Shown piece by piece: positions 31,585 through 43,110 of a stretch of 64,000 nt of DNA (position 1 is the stretch's first letter; each line of letters starts with the position of its first letter). Source of the DNA: Mansonella perstans (Eukaryota > Nematoda > Chromadorea > Rhabditida > Onchocercidae); contig JBAMDO010000140.1 in NCBI GenBank assembly GCA_037074765.1, positions 62,001-126,000 of the forward strand. The letters run 5' to 3'. The notes under the pieces were generated by a model. That model was not told the DNA's origin, searched no databases, and saw only the letters and a program-made list of their open reading frames with translations. The position numbers and the translations under genes were made by a program.

Positions 31585-34500
31585 GGAAAGTTTTTCGCAA
31601 AGAATTTTTGGATTGCTTCTAAAAATTATTCCTCACCAATCTTATAATTCTTCTACGTCGGATTCTACCATCTTTTTAAAATCCAAAAACATCGAATTCA
31701 GCTTATTGCTTAGCTAATTCTTTGTAGTGACACTAACTGGAACAGAAGTAACAGGGATGCACTGGACATCTGTTAACATATATTGATCAACTGCATTCAA
31801 ATGGCTGTCTAGAATAGTCGTTTTTTTTGATTTTCAGTTTTAATAGAAAAGACAATAGAATTACATAAGTATCACTCAGTTGATCTATTCAATCGCTACA
31901 ATATCACGATAACAAGCAAGAACTAAGGAAGGAACGTGCAACTTAAGCGGCGCAACTTGACATTTAACACCATACCAATAACGCTAGTCGTTCCAAAGTT
32001 ATTTCACATATTCATCACATGAAAAAACGATTGAGTAGCTTAAAATAAGTAGTCGTATGATCAGCATTCAGTTCAGCTAATTATATTTAATCTACATCAA
32101 TGCTTCATTTTTCTCTTTTTTCCTGAATCAAAATAAAAAATCTGCAAATTTTTTCCATTTTCTTCTGGTTTCGGTCATCAAGCATCTTTTTTGCATATTC
32201 CGATGTACTTATCCATTTATTTAATCATCTTTACAAAACTTTTTCCAAAGTTTAAGATGTGAAGTTCATTGCACCAAAAAGATAATTGAGAACTGGATTA
32301 TTGAAGGCTGGTTATTAAAATATATTTTTATGGCAAAGTGTTTATCTCATTGTTCATTCTTTCATTTTACAATTCAACCATTCCAATTTTAACCTAAAGC
32401 TCTTTTTTTAGCTTTTATTCATGAATTTAATTTTCAATTATTTTCATTAGTTTTAAAACGAAAAATTAAAAAGAGAAGAAACAACTTAGCTACAACAAAA
32501 TGGACATTCCCATATCTATAAAACTGGGTCGTGATGGTTAATTGTCAATCACGCAAATCCCAATTTGCAATCTATTTAGACCGATACACACATAAAATGA
32601 ATAGATTTTTCAAATGACACCCAATCATCTTATGATTTCCTAATTCCATATTGCACCCTGTCAGGTGTCGATTTTACATTTCTATTTCACGTCAACGATG
32701 AAAACTAGAAATCGATCGGATAATTCCGTTTTAATTTTGCGATATTTCATAGAAATTGTGCGAACCGTGGTTTAATATTCAAATACCCATCAGATCGTGT
32801 TACATGATAGCATAATCATTACATGACACTGTCAAATACTTACCTAATAAAAAGGCATAGTATCCAAAAGCGGATTAAAATTCACTTTCAGATTCCGTGA
32901 AATATATCTGTTTCTTTACATTTTCACATCTTTTTATTCGTCTAGAGAAAAGTGACATTAGTCTGACGTAAGCATGTACAAAACAAATAGCATTTTTTCA
33001 TAAAACTTTTTGGAAGTTCATAATTAATTTCAGATTTTCACAAAAATTGTTCTTTGTTTTCATTTATTTCCATAACTTCATCTTAGCATGCATACATAGA
33101 TTCTGAACTATGAGAAAAAACAGCGAATTGTCTCACTAACTTTCCTTATTTACCCAATATTTCCTTTAATTAAGAGTCCTGTTGAGGAAAACTTTGTGTG
33201 ACTTTTAAATTCTATTTTAAAATTCACTTATCGTGATAGAAATCTTTGGGACATGAGAAAGCTGCCAAGGAAGGTAGAGTGGTTTCGGAATTATCGTGTG
33301 TCTCTTTCCTTCATTCTTTCTATTTCTTTCCTTACTTCCGTTCACTTATTCAAACGACTTTTATTTGTTATTAACTGAATTGCAAATCTAAGAAATTATT
33401 CGGTAAAAGTCAGCTCTCTTTCCTGAACAGATTATTCCGGTAAAGAGAATCCCGTTCTCAGTTTTTGGAAAATTATTGGAAAATCGTAGAAAAGTTTATC
33501 TTATATAAAAATGGCATGAATAAAATTTCAATATCCCAGCTTATGGAAATTGGAGTTAAAGAAATGTGAAGTTCAACTTCGCATCCCTGACATAAACATT
33601 GGTACTCGTACAATCTAAATTTGAATGAATTGTTCACGTTTCTTTCTTTTCTTAAATTATTGTACTTGGAGGATCGAAATTCTTATTGAATCATCCTAAA
33701 CAAAAGAAATTAAATGAAATGATTTCATTTTGACTAATTTCTTCAGTGCCTAACAATTCCAACATATGACAGTTCCATTTGCGCAAAAATTTTATTTTGC
33801 AAAAGCTTATCAGCAAAACTCGTCATCTACATGCATTCTTTAATTTCATTTAAAATTATTTCCTACGAACTTTCGCAATTCTTTTTAGCACACCGTTTCG
33901 CTAAATAGCAATGTGATATGTTTTGTCTTTCTGCATTTTATCACTTCCATCTTTTTTGCATCCTTCTAAATAACCTCAAAATTACATTCTATTTTATTGT
34001 GAAGAAAAAAAATTGCAATATTTCAACCAAAAAAAAAAAACCACTTACTTCAAACAAATCTATTTATTTGATATTCTGAGCCAAACGACAAAATTTAATT
34101 CAAGTTTAAAAGAAAAAAAATTCCATTCTAAACATATATCCGCTTGCTTATATTTTCAGTCACTTAACAAACCGAATCTTATGTATTTGAAACTTAAACT
34201 GAAAAATAAAATTTTGATTATATTTTTTAAAATTTTGTTAGGCTAATGGAACATACTAGTTCAATTACTAATTTTTAATTTGTGTCCTTTTCCCGATTCA
34301 TCAATATGTTTTTTGCCTATTCATATTATTAATTTTTCAAACAGTTAATTCATTCAAACCGAAATTGTCAACCTTAAACCATTTTAAACTATTTAATTCT
34401 ATATCAGAAATTTTGCTTTTCTTCATGAATTACATTGAACTTCAATCACTTTCATCACTTTTTTTTTTAAATCATAATACTGAGTACTGCGATCGTTTCG

Positions 34501-35737
34501 TTTTGCCATATGTCCATATTTTTTGGAGACTTTCGTTGCCGTCAAATTAATGAATTCTTATTTCATCTCACAATTTTAGTGATTAATTTTATGCGGAAAT
34601 TCTCTGATTTCCTGTACATCCAATTTTTTTAAAGTGCTCTTATGATGAGTTACAATTCCCTGTTCCTTCACCAAATATTTTGCCATTGCAACAAATGGTA
34701 ATTGTTTATTTTCGTTCAAATTAAGTTTGATAAATGAGTAAAGCAGAAAAAGATTTGCATGGGAAAACTTTTTTTAAAGAGAAGTTAATAAAGACAAGAA
34801 AAAGTTGCTAACATCTGATGAGCCCAAGCAAAACTAAGACTCTTTACATCACTAAAGTCTATAAGCAATTCCCAACTTTCTGTTTGCCGCTACAAATCAT
34901 TCAGTAATTAATGTTTGTTTACTGCATAATTAATGACTTCTATGTAAGTATGAGGTAATCGAAATTGATATGAGGTAAATTAATTCTGAAAGACAAAAAA
35001 TTATTTTTGTTTCATGGAAGATCAGCACCAAGATACTTTCATTGTCACCATGTTGCTATGATAATCTTTCGTCGTTTACTTTTTTCCCGTTGCTATTTTT
35101 CAAGTTCAAATTGCTAATTTATCAACATTATTATCTATTCAATTTTTGATGCAATGAAACGAAAAAGAACGAAACATTTTTTTCTTCTTATAAGAAAAGA
35201 AAAAAACGAAACGATTTGATGGAAATTTGTAATCATTTTAGCCGAACATTAACCGTTCTGAAAATGTTTGAATTTTTGTTATTTCTATAAATCTTTTTGT
35301 TTCTTAGCAATTATCTCACAATTTTCAATTTTAAAGTTTTGCTTTGGAAGGAAAATTTAGTAAAAATTTATGTGTAATTGCTCTTCGAAATGAAATATTT
35401 CAGCGCACTTAAATCTTTCTCAGTTGCCTCAGATTTCTAAATTATCTATGACTGTAGATTTTTGGTAATTTTAGAAAGATATTTGTAATAAGTTCAAAAA
35501 ATTGCTTAATGTTTATTATGAATGATTTGATTAATTTTCACTTCTGCTCCTTTCCAAACTACTCTTGCAAATTTAGCATTAAATTTAAAATATCTGCTGT
35601 TCTTTATTGTCAATTACTTCTCAAAATTTTTACATAGGATTTACTTATGTGAAGCATTTAATCATGTTTCAGAATGATCCGGCACTTTAAGTTAATACTT
35701 TGTTATTACACTTACGATTGCTTGCTTCTATAATCGA

Positions 35738-35792
35738 ATATCTCAGACAAAGTTTTCATACTTTCTCAGACAATATCTCAGACAAAGTTTTC
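35738..35792. repeat. 20-bp direct repeat, period 35
   Basis: ATATCTCAGACAAAGTTTTC is found at 35738-35757 and again at 35773-35792, identical by eye. Confidence 0.85.
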
Positions 35793-36185
35793 GAACTATT
35801 TCGTTTTTATTTTTTTCGGAAAATAAAAAATCGAAGTTTGATTTTTTATTTGTTGTCCTTTTTATTTGCTTTTTGTTTTTCCTTTTCTTTTCACTAATCG
35901 CTTCTTTTTTCGTTTTCCATTTCATTTTGTTTTTCAATTGTTTGTTTCGCTTTTTATTCTTCGTTTCATCTTTCCTGTTTTTAAAAATCGTTTGTGCATC
36001 ATCTGTCTATCTCTTCAATTACTTTCGTGATCTTTTTTCACCATTATCACGCCGCTCATCTGGATAACAACTGGTTTATTCTGCAGCCATTGGCATAATG
36101 AAAAATTTGACTGAATTCATCTCTGATATTAAAATTACATCAATTAATATGATTCCAATGACTGCCGATACTGTTTCATTTCCAG

Positions 36186-36259
36186 AAGATGACAGACGCG
36201 ACAGCACACGCTGGATTTCCGATTTTAAATATCAATACCAGTGCTGTACTAGCATGTTG
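36186..36259 (+). other. Exon-like segment, gene unknown
   Basis: The 74-bp segment lies between a good acceptor (TTTCATTTCCAG) and a GTAATT donor, and two frames are open. One starts with an ATG four bases in (MTDATAHAGFPILN...). The other reads DDRRDSTRWISDFKYQYQCC, which looks more protein-like. No partner exon that keeps either frame open was found, so this may be a chance match. Confidence 0.2.
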
Positions 36260-37620
36260 GTAATTGGCCTTTATAATCAGAATTGTATTCTTAGGAAAGG
36301 TTGTTGGGAAAAGAAGATCTGCTAATATAAATATGAACATCAAGCCAAAATACCCCAGTGATTTCCGATGTTAATTAAAACTTTTCAATTAATCATTTTT
36401 GCGGAACATCTGAAATCATTGATTCATCTTCGTCAAGAATAAAATTTTGGAAATGATTCTTCATTTTATAACAAAATAGAAGAGATATGCAAAAAGTAAA
36501 TGCATTTCCTAGGTGCATCACCAAAACTGATCATTAAAAAATAATTTTTGTATTTTTTAATTTAAATTTAAATACGACAGCTATTGCTCTCTCGTTCAAA
36601 TAATTTTTGTTCATTTCAAGTTTGAATCAAACTTCCCAATTCATTCCATCGGCTGTTCCTCCTCCGGTTTCTTTCTGATTGACCATGATTTTTAGTTTTA
36701 TTCCAGTAATCGTGATCATGCATATCGCGTTTCCGATAAGTAATAGTCATAAATATTGTTATTATCAATTTTTGATTCTTGTTAACAATTCATTGGAAAC
36801 AAACAAAGTGAAGGGTTTCCAGGTGAACAAACAGTGACAAATTTATTTATCAAGTCCCATTAACTTCCTGTTTGAACAAAAGTTTTTGAAAAATGATTTG
36901 AACCAGCTGTATGTTGGTGAAATGCATCATTTATTTACTTTAAAAATCATCTCTTTAATGTATTTAGCAAAACATAACCAGATGAAATTCAAACTAATCT
37001 TTTTTTAAAATTTCTAGGAATGACATAGCCATCTTAAGATTTCATCCTCAAAACTTGTTTCATGAAACTTTATGGCACTTAACTCTGCTATACTTTTAAC
37101 GTTTTTTTTGCATATCTCTTACACATTTTTTACATTTTACTGCATTCCCGAAAAAATCGAATAAATTCCTAAAGATTACCATTCATACTTATATTGGCAA
37201 TTATGCCGTGAAACCGAAAATTATGTGTTGTCAGGACATCGTTTTCATCAATCAGCAACTTAAATTGTTAAGAAACATTCTTAATCCGAACTTCACTAAT
37301 TCACATCATAAGCCGAAAAATATAGTCAAGAACGGTTAGCTCAGTACGGAAACAAGAGAAAGATGTATGAATAGGTATTGAGAAAATGATGCTTAGATAT
37401 GCCATGCATATAAACAAGAAGAATAGTTAAATTTAAAAAAGACAATACCGAAAATTTCAGATGGTAAGCAACAATAACAACAACAATATACAATTACACA
37501 ATGTTTTTCTCATTGTTGGAGAAATGTGAGAGGCAATATTTTTTCTGTGTTTAATTGAAAATTTGTATAAATGGAAATGACGTGGCGTAGTAGATGATAA
37601 TATGACAAGGTGACGGTGTA

Positions 37621-37672
37621 CACACACTCACACAGGCACACACACAGACAGGCACACAGACGCACACACCGT
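37621..37672. repeat. Degenerate (CA)n repeat
   Basis: CACACACTCACACAGGCACA-type sequence of about 50 bp, 0.8 kb upstream of the famk-1 start. Confidence 0.85.
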
Positions 37673-38479
37673 TAGCTATTCTTGTTAGTCGTCTATCCTC
37701 AACGATTTGGACTCATTTTCATTTCTTTTTTTTCAATTATTTATAGCTTGTTATTGCTTCATTTCTTTCTTTTTTTTTTGAAAAATTTGATGAATTATTT
37801 TGAGCTACTGATTATTTATACGATATATTCATATTTGTTATCATTCATGATACGCAATTGTAAGATGAATCAGTGTTGATTCATTCAACATATGTTGAAA
37901 AAGTTTATAGAATTTCAAAATCGCACTAGTAATATTTGTCCAGATACGATCATTAACTTTGAAATGTTGAGAGAAAAAAATGATTACAAAAATTCAAGAA
38001 GATTTTTTGAATGTCAGTTTTTTTGCGGTCATTTTTCGAGCCATATTTTCTTCATTATTGCTATTTTTCAAGATCTGCATTTCTATGTTTATTTCTGCTG
38101 TGATTTATTCTTATGTGTTTGAATTTCCTGACATTTCGACATCATTCGCTTATTTTTATGATCAATTACACTTATCTATTGAAAGAATTTTGGTGACAAA
38201 TTATGGGATGATAACATGCCAAATAATTAATCTACAAAGACTTAAAAAGAACGTTGTTTACAGAAGGAAACTCGATTGAATCTCTTGCAATATACTATTG
38301 CTATTAATCGAAAACGGTAGTTCATATTCACGGCAGTCTTCGTGATCGACGCACGGATGACTCTTTGAGATGAGTAAGGATTGTGGGATACATTCAACAG
38401 TACGATCAGCGTTAACAACGGCTTCAAAAGTAGCAGTATCATCAACATCTACAACGATTGCAATTGAAGCGACAACACT

Positions 38480-41400
38480 ATGCGGATATATATTCGAAAA
38501 TTGGCACTCATTGTTTGCGTCATATTTTTTACCACTACCATTCTGCTGTCGGTGATACGGAAGGAAGAGAGTTCCGGTAAGATAACCATTACACTCGAAA
38601 GTTCTGGTAAGATAATCATTACGCAACAGTAGGAATTGCTGTAGTTAGCTCACTGATACCTAGAAATTTTCTTCTTAATTTTTAGTTCATAATAAGTCGA
38701 TTTAATAAATAGGTTTCCATTCGTCAGGCATCAAACATCATTAATGGAAATTAATCTTCAAGTACAATTTCAAAGATTGCTGAATCTCCTGAAACTCTTT
38801 CTGTATAATCATAAAATTCAATCAGTTTTATATAGACTCATCTAAATTTTAAAATTCTAATATCAACTTTCTTCATTGAAATCGTTTTAATTAGAGATGA
38901 ATACATAAAATTTGCTGTGTATTTATTGAAATTTCGTGAATTTAGTAACTTTTGTAAATATTCAGCAAGAAAAATTGTTTCAGAATGGTTGAAAAAATAT
39001 CAAAATTCAACTTTTCCACGACCAATTCCTCATGCTGGATATGTGCAAGAACAAAACATTTATAAGTTTATGACTGAAGAAAGCGATCTTTCTCGTTTCT
39101 TTGGTACATAAGTTTTTTCAGTTTTTTTTAGAACTTTTCTTAACCAAAACTTGTGAAAAAACAGCTTTTGTAGGAAGAGTTTTGAAACTGGTTGGGAAAA
39201 AACTAGCAATAACGAAATTTTGAAGTTTTCAGTGAATTAATTAGTATCTCCTACATAAATTGTCGTTTCAATAGAAAGGCTTTCAGTATCACACATCAAC
39301 TGGACATTGGCAAAACAGCTGGATCAGTATTTATTTGATTTGAACATTTTGGAAATGATTGCGAAGGAATGTCCAAACAACGAAACTTTGCGACAGTTTT
39401 GGAAGGACAAAAATGGGTAAATAATAAAAATGATGTTTGTAAATAGTTAAAACTAAACAAAGCAATTGCTTTCGTTAAAATTAAGCAATAGCGCCTTCGT
39501 TGTTTTTTTATATGGAAAAAATGATTAATTGATTGTCATATTTCACTTATAGAAAAATTGTGCCAGAAAGAGATTCGTGGGAAAAATTTTATGCAGACAT
39601 CGGCAGCTGTGATGTATACAGAGATGATGAAGTATGCATTAAGCTTTAATTACATTATTATCGCTATGAAAAATGATTTTTTTTTTGAATTTCTGCAGTT
39701 GTTTTCCATCCAGAAAGTTCCTATCTAGAATGACAATTCTCATCCTACAAAATTGTCCATTCTTTCAGTAGCATATGGTGATAACATGCATTATCCCTGT
39801 GATAGCCGGAAGAAGGGAAATAACCATATGATAGATGTTTACTCTGGGAGTATAACGGGCCGAGAACAGGAACAGCCAAATAGTAGAAATTCAGTGTTAA
39901 ACAATCTTGTTCTTATTTTGATAACGTACAACAGATCTAGCGAATTCAGTTTTTTTTGCCATATAAATCTAAGAATAATTTGCACTTTTTTCTTTCATAT
40001 CTGCAGGTTGTAAAGGATTTGTTAAACGACCTTACCAAATTACCTTTAAAATCTGTATCTATTATGGATGGTGGTACGCAGGTTAAGCTTATCTTCACTT
40101 TTGAAAATGACCAACAAGCGGTTTTCAAACCTATGCGGTATATTTTTCTCTTTTTCTTTTTGAATAATAGAATTTATCCGTTTAAGAGAAAAGAAAGAGA
40201 AACTTGGATTTTACTATGCTTTCCATCATAAAGCAAGCTTATTGCATTATATATATATATATATATGACTTTTTAAATAAAATAATTTTCAAGCCACCAA
40301 CATAGATTAGTCAACTATTATTGAATGAATAGAGGAGGACAGAGGGGAAGAGAGGTGATAAAACAGAGACCACATTCCTGCAATGATTCAATAAACCTAA
40401 GATGAAAAACATATTCCAACGAATTCTTATTTAAAAGTGGAACTAAGAAAGCTGCGTCCACAGCTATCAAGATGATTTGATTTGTTAAATCAAGCAGATA
40501 TAGCTTGCCATCATCACTTAAATACGCTGTTGTACTGCAGAACTATTAGTCATAGTTAATCTTGTTAAATTAAACAGATTAATTATGTAAAGTATACTGT
40601 TTATCTAACTTTTACTTGGACATTACTCACATTTGAGTAGTGGTGCCTTAGGCTTCAACAAGTCACCTCATTACTATGAATCAATTGTGCATGAAAAAAT
40701 CAATATGAATGCTTAGGCTTATTTTGTAAACTCGAATTTCTCTTTCGCTTGTATTGCACAAATGGAATGTAATAAATTCCGAAAATGCAGGATAGTCAGA
40801 ATTATTTCAAAATGAGGAAAATTTATAGCGGAAGAAATTGGTTATAGAAGACATGAAAAAATATTCATAATTTCAGATTTGGCCGTGATTATGAATCCGA
40901 TCCGAACCATTTTTACTTCAGCGATTTTGAACGTCATAATGCCGAAATTGCAACGTTTCACATGGACAAGTATGTTATGGGGCTTCAAATTCAAAGTGAA
41001 AAAACACCTTATTTATATTTAATAGTTTTTTCGTTACTGAAGGACAGTTATTCCTTTTACTTCCTTCTTATCTCTCGCTCGCTTTCTTAGTTTCTCTGTA
41101 ATTCAACTTCTGTGTTTAATTGATATGTCGACCCAAATTTAAATTAATTCCCATTTAGAATACTTGGCTTTCGGCGTGCTGTACCAACTGTTGGTCGTAT
41201 TGTCAATTTGACGTCTGATTTACGTGACAAAGCTGAAAAACGTTTGGCCAAGACATTTTTCACCTCTCCAGGTATCCTAATAGAGAATACAAATTGCAGA
41301 GAGCAATTTGGCTGACCCTACATTTTTTGCAAGTTAATATTGTAGGTTTTAGATTGTGCCAATTTCTCAATTCGAGCTGAAACTTTCTGGAGAGGTTGTA

Positions 41401-43109
41401 TTTTTGCACTGATTTTGTGAAAAATTGAATGGCTAGGCTTTTCCGAACGTTTTAACGTTTTGGCTTAGGTATGTCAATAAGCCTTAATAAAGAATTGCTA
41501 AGGATAGGTAAGGATATGATGAAAAATTATATTTCCAAACAGTTCTTTGACCCATTTAAAATGCTTTCATTATTTTCAGCCAAAAATTTGTGCTTTGTTA
41601 GCAAATGCGATTATTATTGTGATACATCACACGCTATCTGTGGCACTCCGGATACTAGAGAAGGATCAGTGCAAGTATTCCTTCCAGACGAAAATAGTGT
41701 TCCCAGGAAGCATAACAAATCACCTTACAGAAGGTCAGTAATGTTATTGTTTGTTTTCATCAAATTCTTAGACTTTTGAACATTTCGGAATTCAGCTAAA
41801 GTCGAAAGTTTAAGTGGAACTTTTAATTTGATTAACTTATCCCATAAAAATATTGCTTTTTCTCTATAAAATTAAATTTTATGATTTCATATAGAACATA
41901 TTCGAAGAAGAACCAAATAGCTGAATGGCAACGAAATATGGATTATTGCCGGGAAAGCGTTAAAAAAATGAAACGTTATGCTCATGGACGCAGGTTACTT
42001 GATCTTGTTGACTTTCACGTGATGGATTATCTTATTGGTTGGTTTTATAAAACTTATAACTCGATTTCGAAAAGACAATAAATTTGCATGACACATTGAT
42101 TACAGGCAACCAAGATCGTCATCATTATGAAACGTTTACTATTTTCACCAATGCTCCATCGTATGCAATTCATTTGGACAATGGTAGGGCGTAAGTATTT
42201 TGTTCAATATAAATCACTGACATCAGATATCGATATTATTCACGTATTCCTGAAACTTCTTTTCAATGTAAAGGGCGCAGAAGTTCTGTTCATTACAGAT
42301 TTGGCAGAACAGATTTTGATGACGATGATATACTGTTACCTCTAAAGCAATGTTGTGTCTTGAGATCCTCAACTTTTATTACATTATTGAAATACTATCG
42401 TGAGCCCATCTCATTGACAAAAGCACTTCATCAGTTAGCAATTTTTTCACATTCTATTTTTCTCAAATTGTACACTGCAAATTTTAGCTTTCAATTTCAC
42501 GCTTATTTAAAGGTCGATGTCGAAGGATCCTTTGGCACCAATATTGGCATATAAACATTATCCTGCTATGGAAAGAAGATTGCACAACATAATGGTCCAC
42601 ATCGACAAGTGCATCCGCGAAAATCCTCAAGGTCCTGAAGGCGTCATAATGGCAGAATATCATAATAATGTTTGTTCACTTCTTGGTTTAGACTTCATGT
42701 GAAAAAGAAATTCATTCAAGTAGTGGAAACTTCTTGCCAAATTGCTAAATTTTGCTAAATTTTCAAAATAGTCTTCAAAATAGAATTTTTTCAAGAGCTG
42801 AATTAACATTTTCTGCAAATGTGGGATCGAAATGTAATGCAATTTCAAGAATTCTTGTTCAATCGTGGAGCAATTATCATGGAAATTTTTCAATTGAAAC
42901 ATATCTTCTCGATATCCTTTTTCATTTTATTTTAGGAAATGCCGTTGGTTGGCGAAGAGGCATGGGAGGATGATGAAAGTAATGATAATAACAAAAACAA
43001 CAATAATAACATTAATAATAACGACAACAATAATAATAATTATAACAACAATGGCAACAAACATAAAAATAACAGCAACAACAATGACAACAACAATATC
43101 ATGCAATAA
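38480..43109 (+). CDS. famk-1: FAM20-family secretory-pathway kinase
   Basis: A Golgi/secreted kinase of the FAM20 (Fam20C/FAMK-1) family that phosphorylates secreted proteins. Exons: 38480-38576, 38984-39103, 39275-39416, 39553-39631, 40007-40137, 40877-40969, 41159-41271, 41580-41733, 41895-42037, 42106-42190, 42299-42433, 42513-42702, giving 493 codons. Exon 1 encodes a short basic end and one membrane segment ([19 protein letters not shown]), a type II signal anchor. Kinase features in order: AVFKPMR (nucleotide lysine), [24 protein letters not shown], a cysteine-rich insert ([17 protein letters not shown]), the catalytic [11 protein letters not shown], the metal-binding LDNGRAFGR, and the CC pair in [10 protein letters not shown] second ending splices from 42669 to 42936-43109 and adds an Asn-rich tail (540 codons in all). 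Exon 1 has two in-frame donors 30 bp apart. Substrates in this worm are not visible from the sequence. Confidence 0.93.
38571..38611 (+). other. Duplicated splice donor at the end of famk-1 exon 1
   Basis: GTTCCGGTAAGATAA at 38571 is repeated as GTTCTGGTAAGATAA at 38601. Both have a GGTAAG donor. Using the second would add ten residues ([10 protein letters not shown]) without a frame change or stop. Confidence 0.6.
40248..40266. repeat. (AT)n run in a famk-1 intron
   Basis: About nine AT units between the exons ending at 40137 and starting at 40877. Confidence 0.85.
42936..43109 (+). other. Alternative last exon of famk-1, Asn-rich tail from AAC/AAT repeats
   Basis: It follows a TTTTATTTTAG acceptor and stays in frame with the donor AAT|GTTTGT at 42669 for 58 codons including the stop. 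It starts [17 protein letters not shown] and then runs into an irregular AAC/AAT trinucleotide stretch that reads mainly Asn. The acidic start looks like real coding sequence. The use of this exon is inferred from splice signals only. Confidence 0.55.
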
Positions 43110-43110
43110 A
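43105..43110 (+). terminator. Poly(A) signal AATAAA overlapping the famk-1 distal stop codon
   Basis: AATAAA overlaps the TAA of the longer famk-1 ending (43107-43109) and is followed by AAATAAATG. The 3' UTR of the long form would be very short. Confidence 0.45.
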
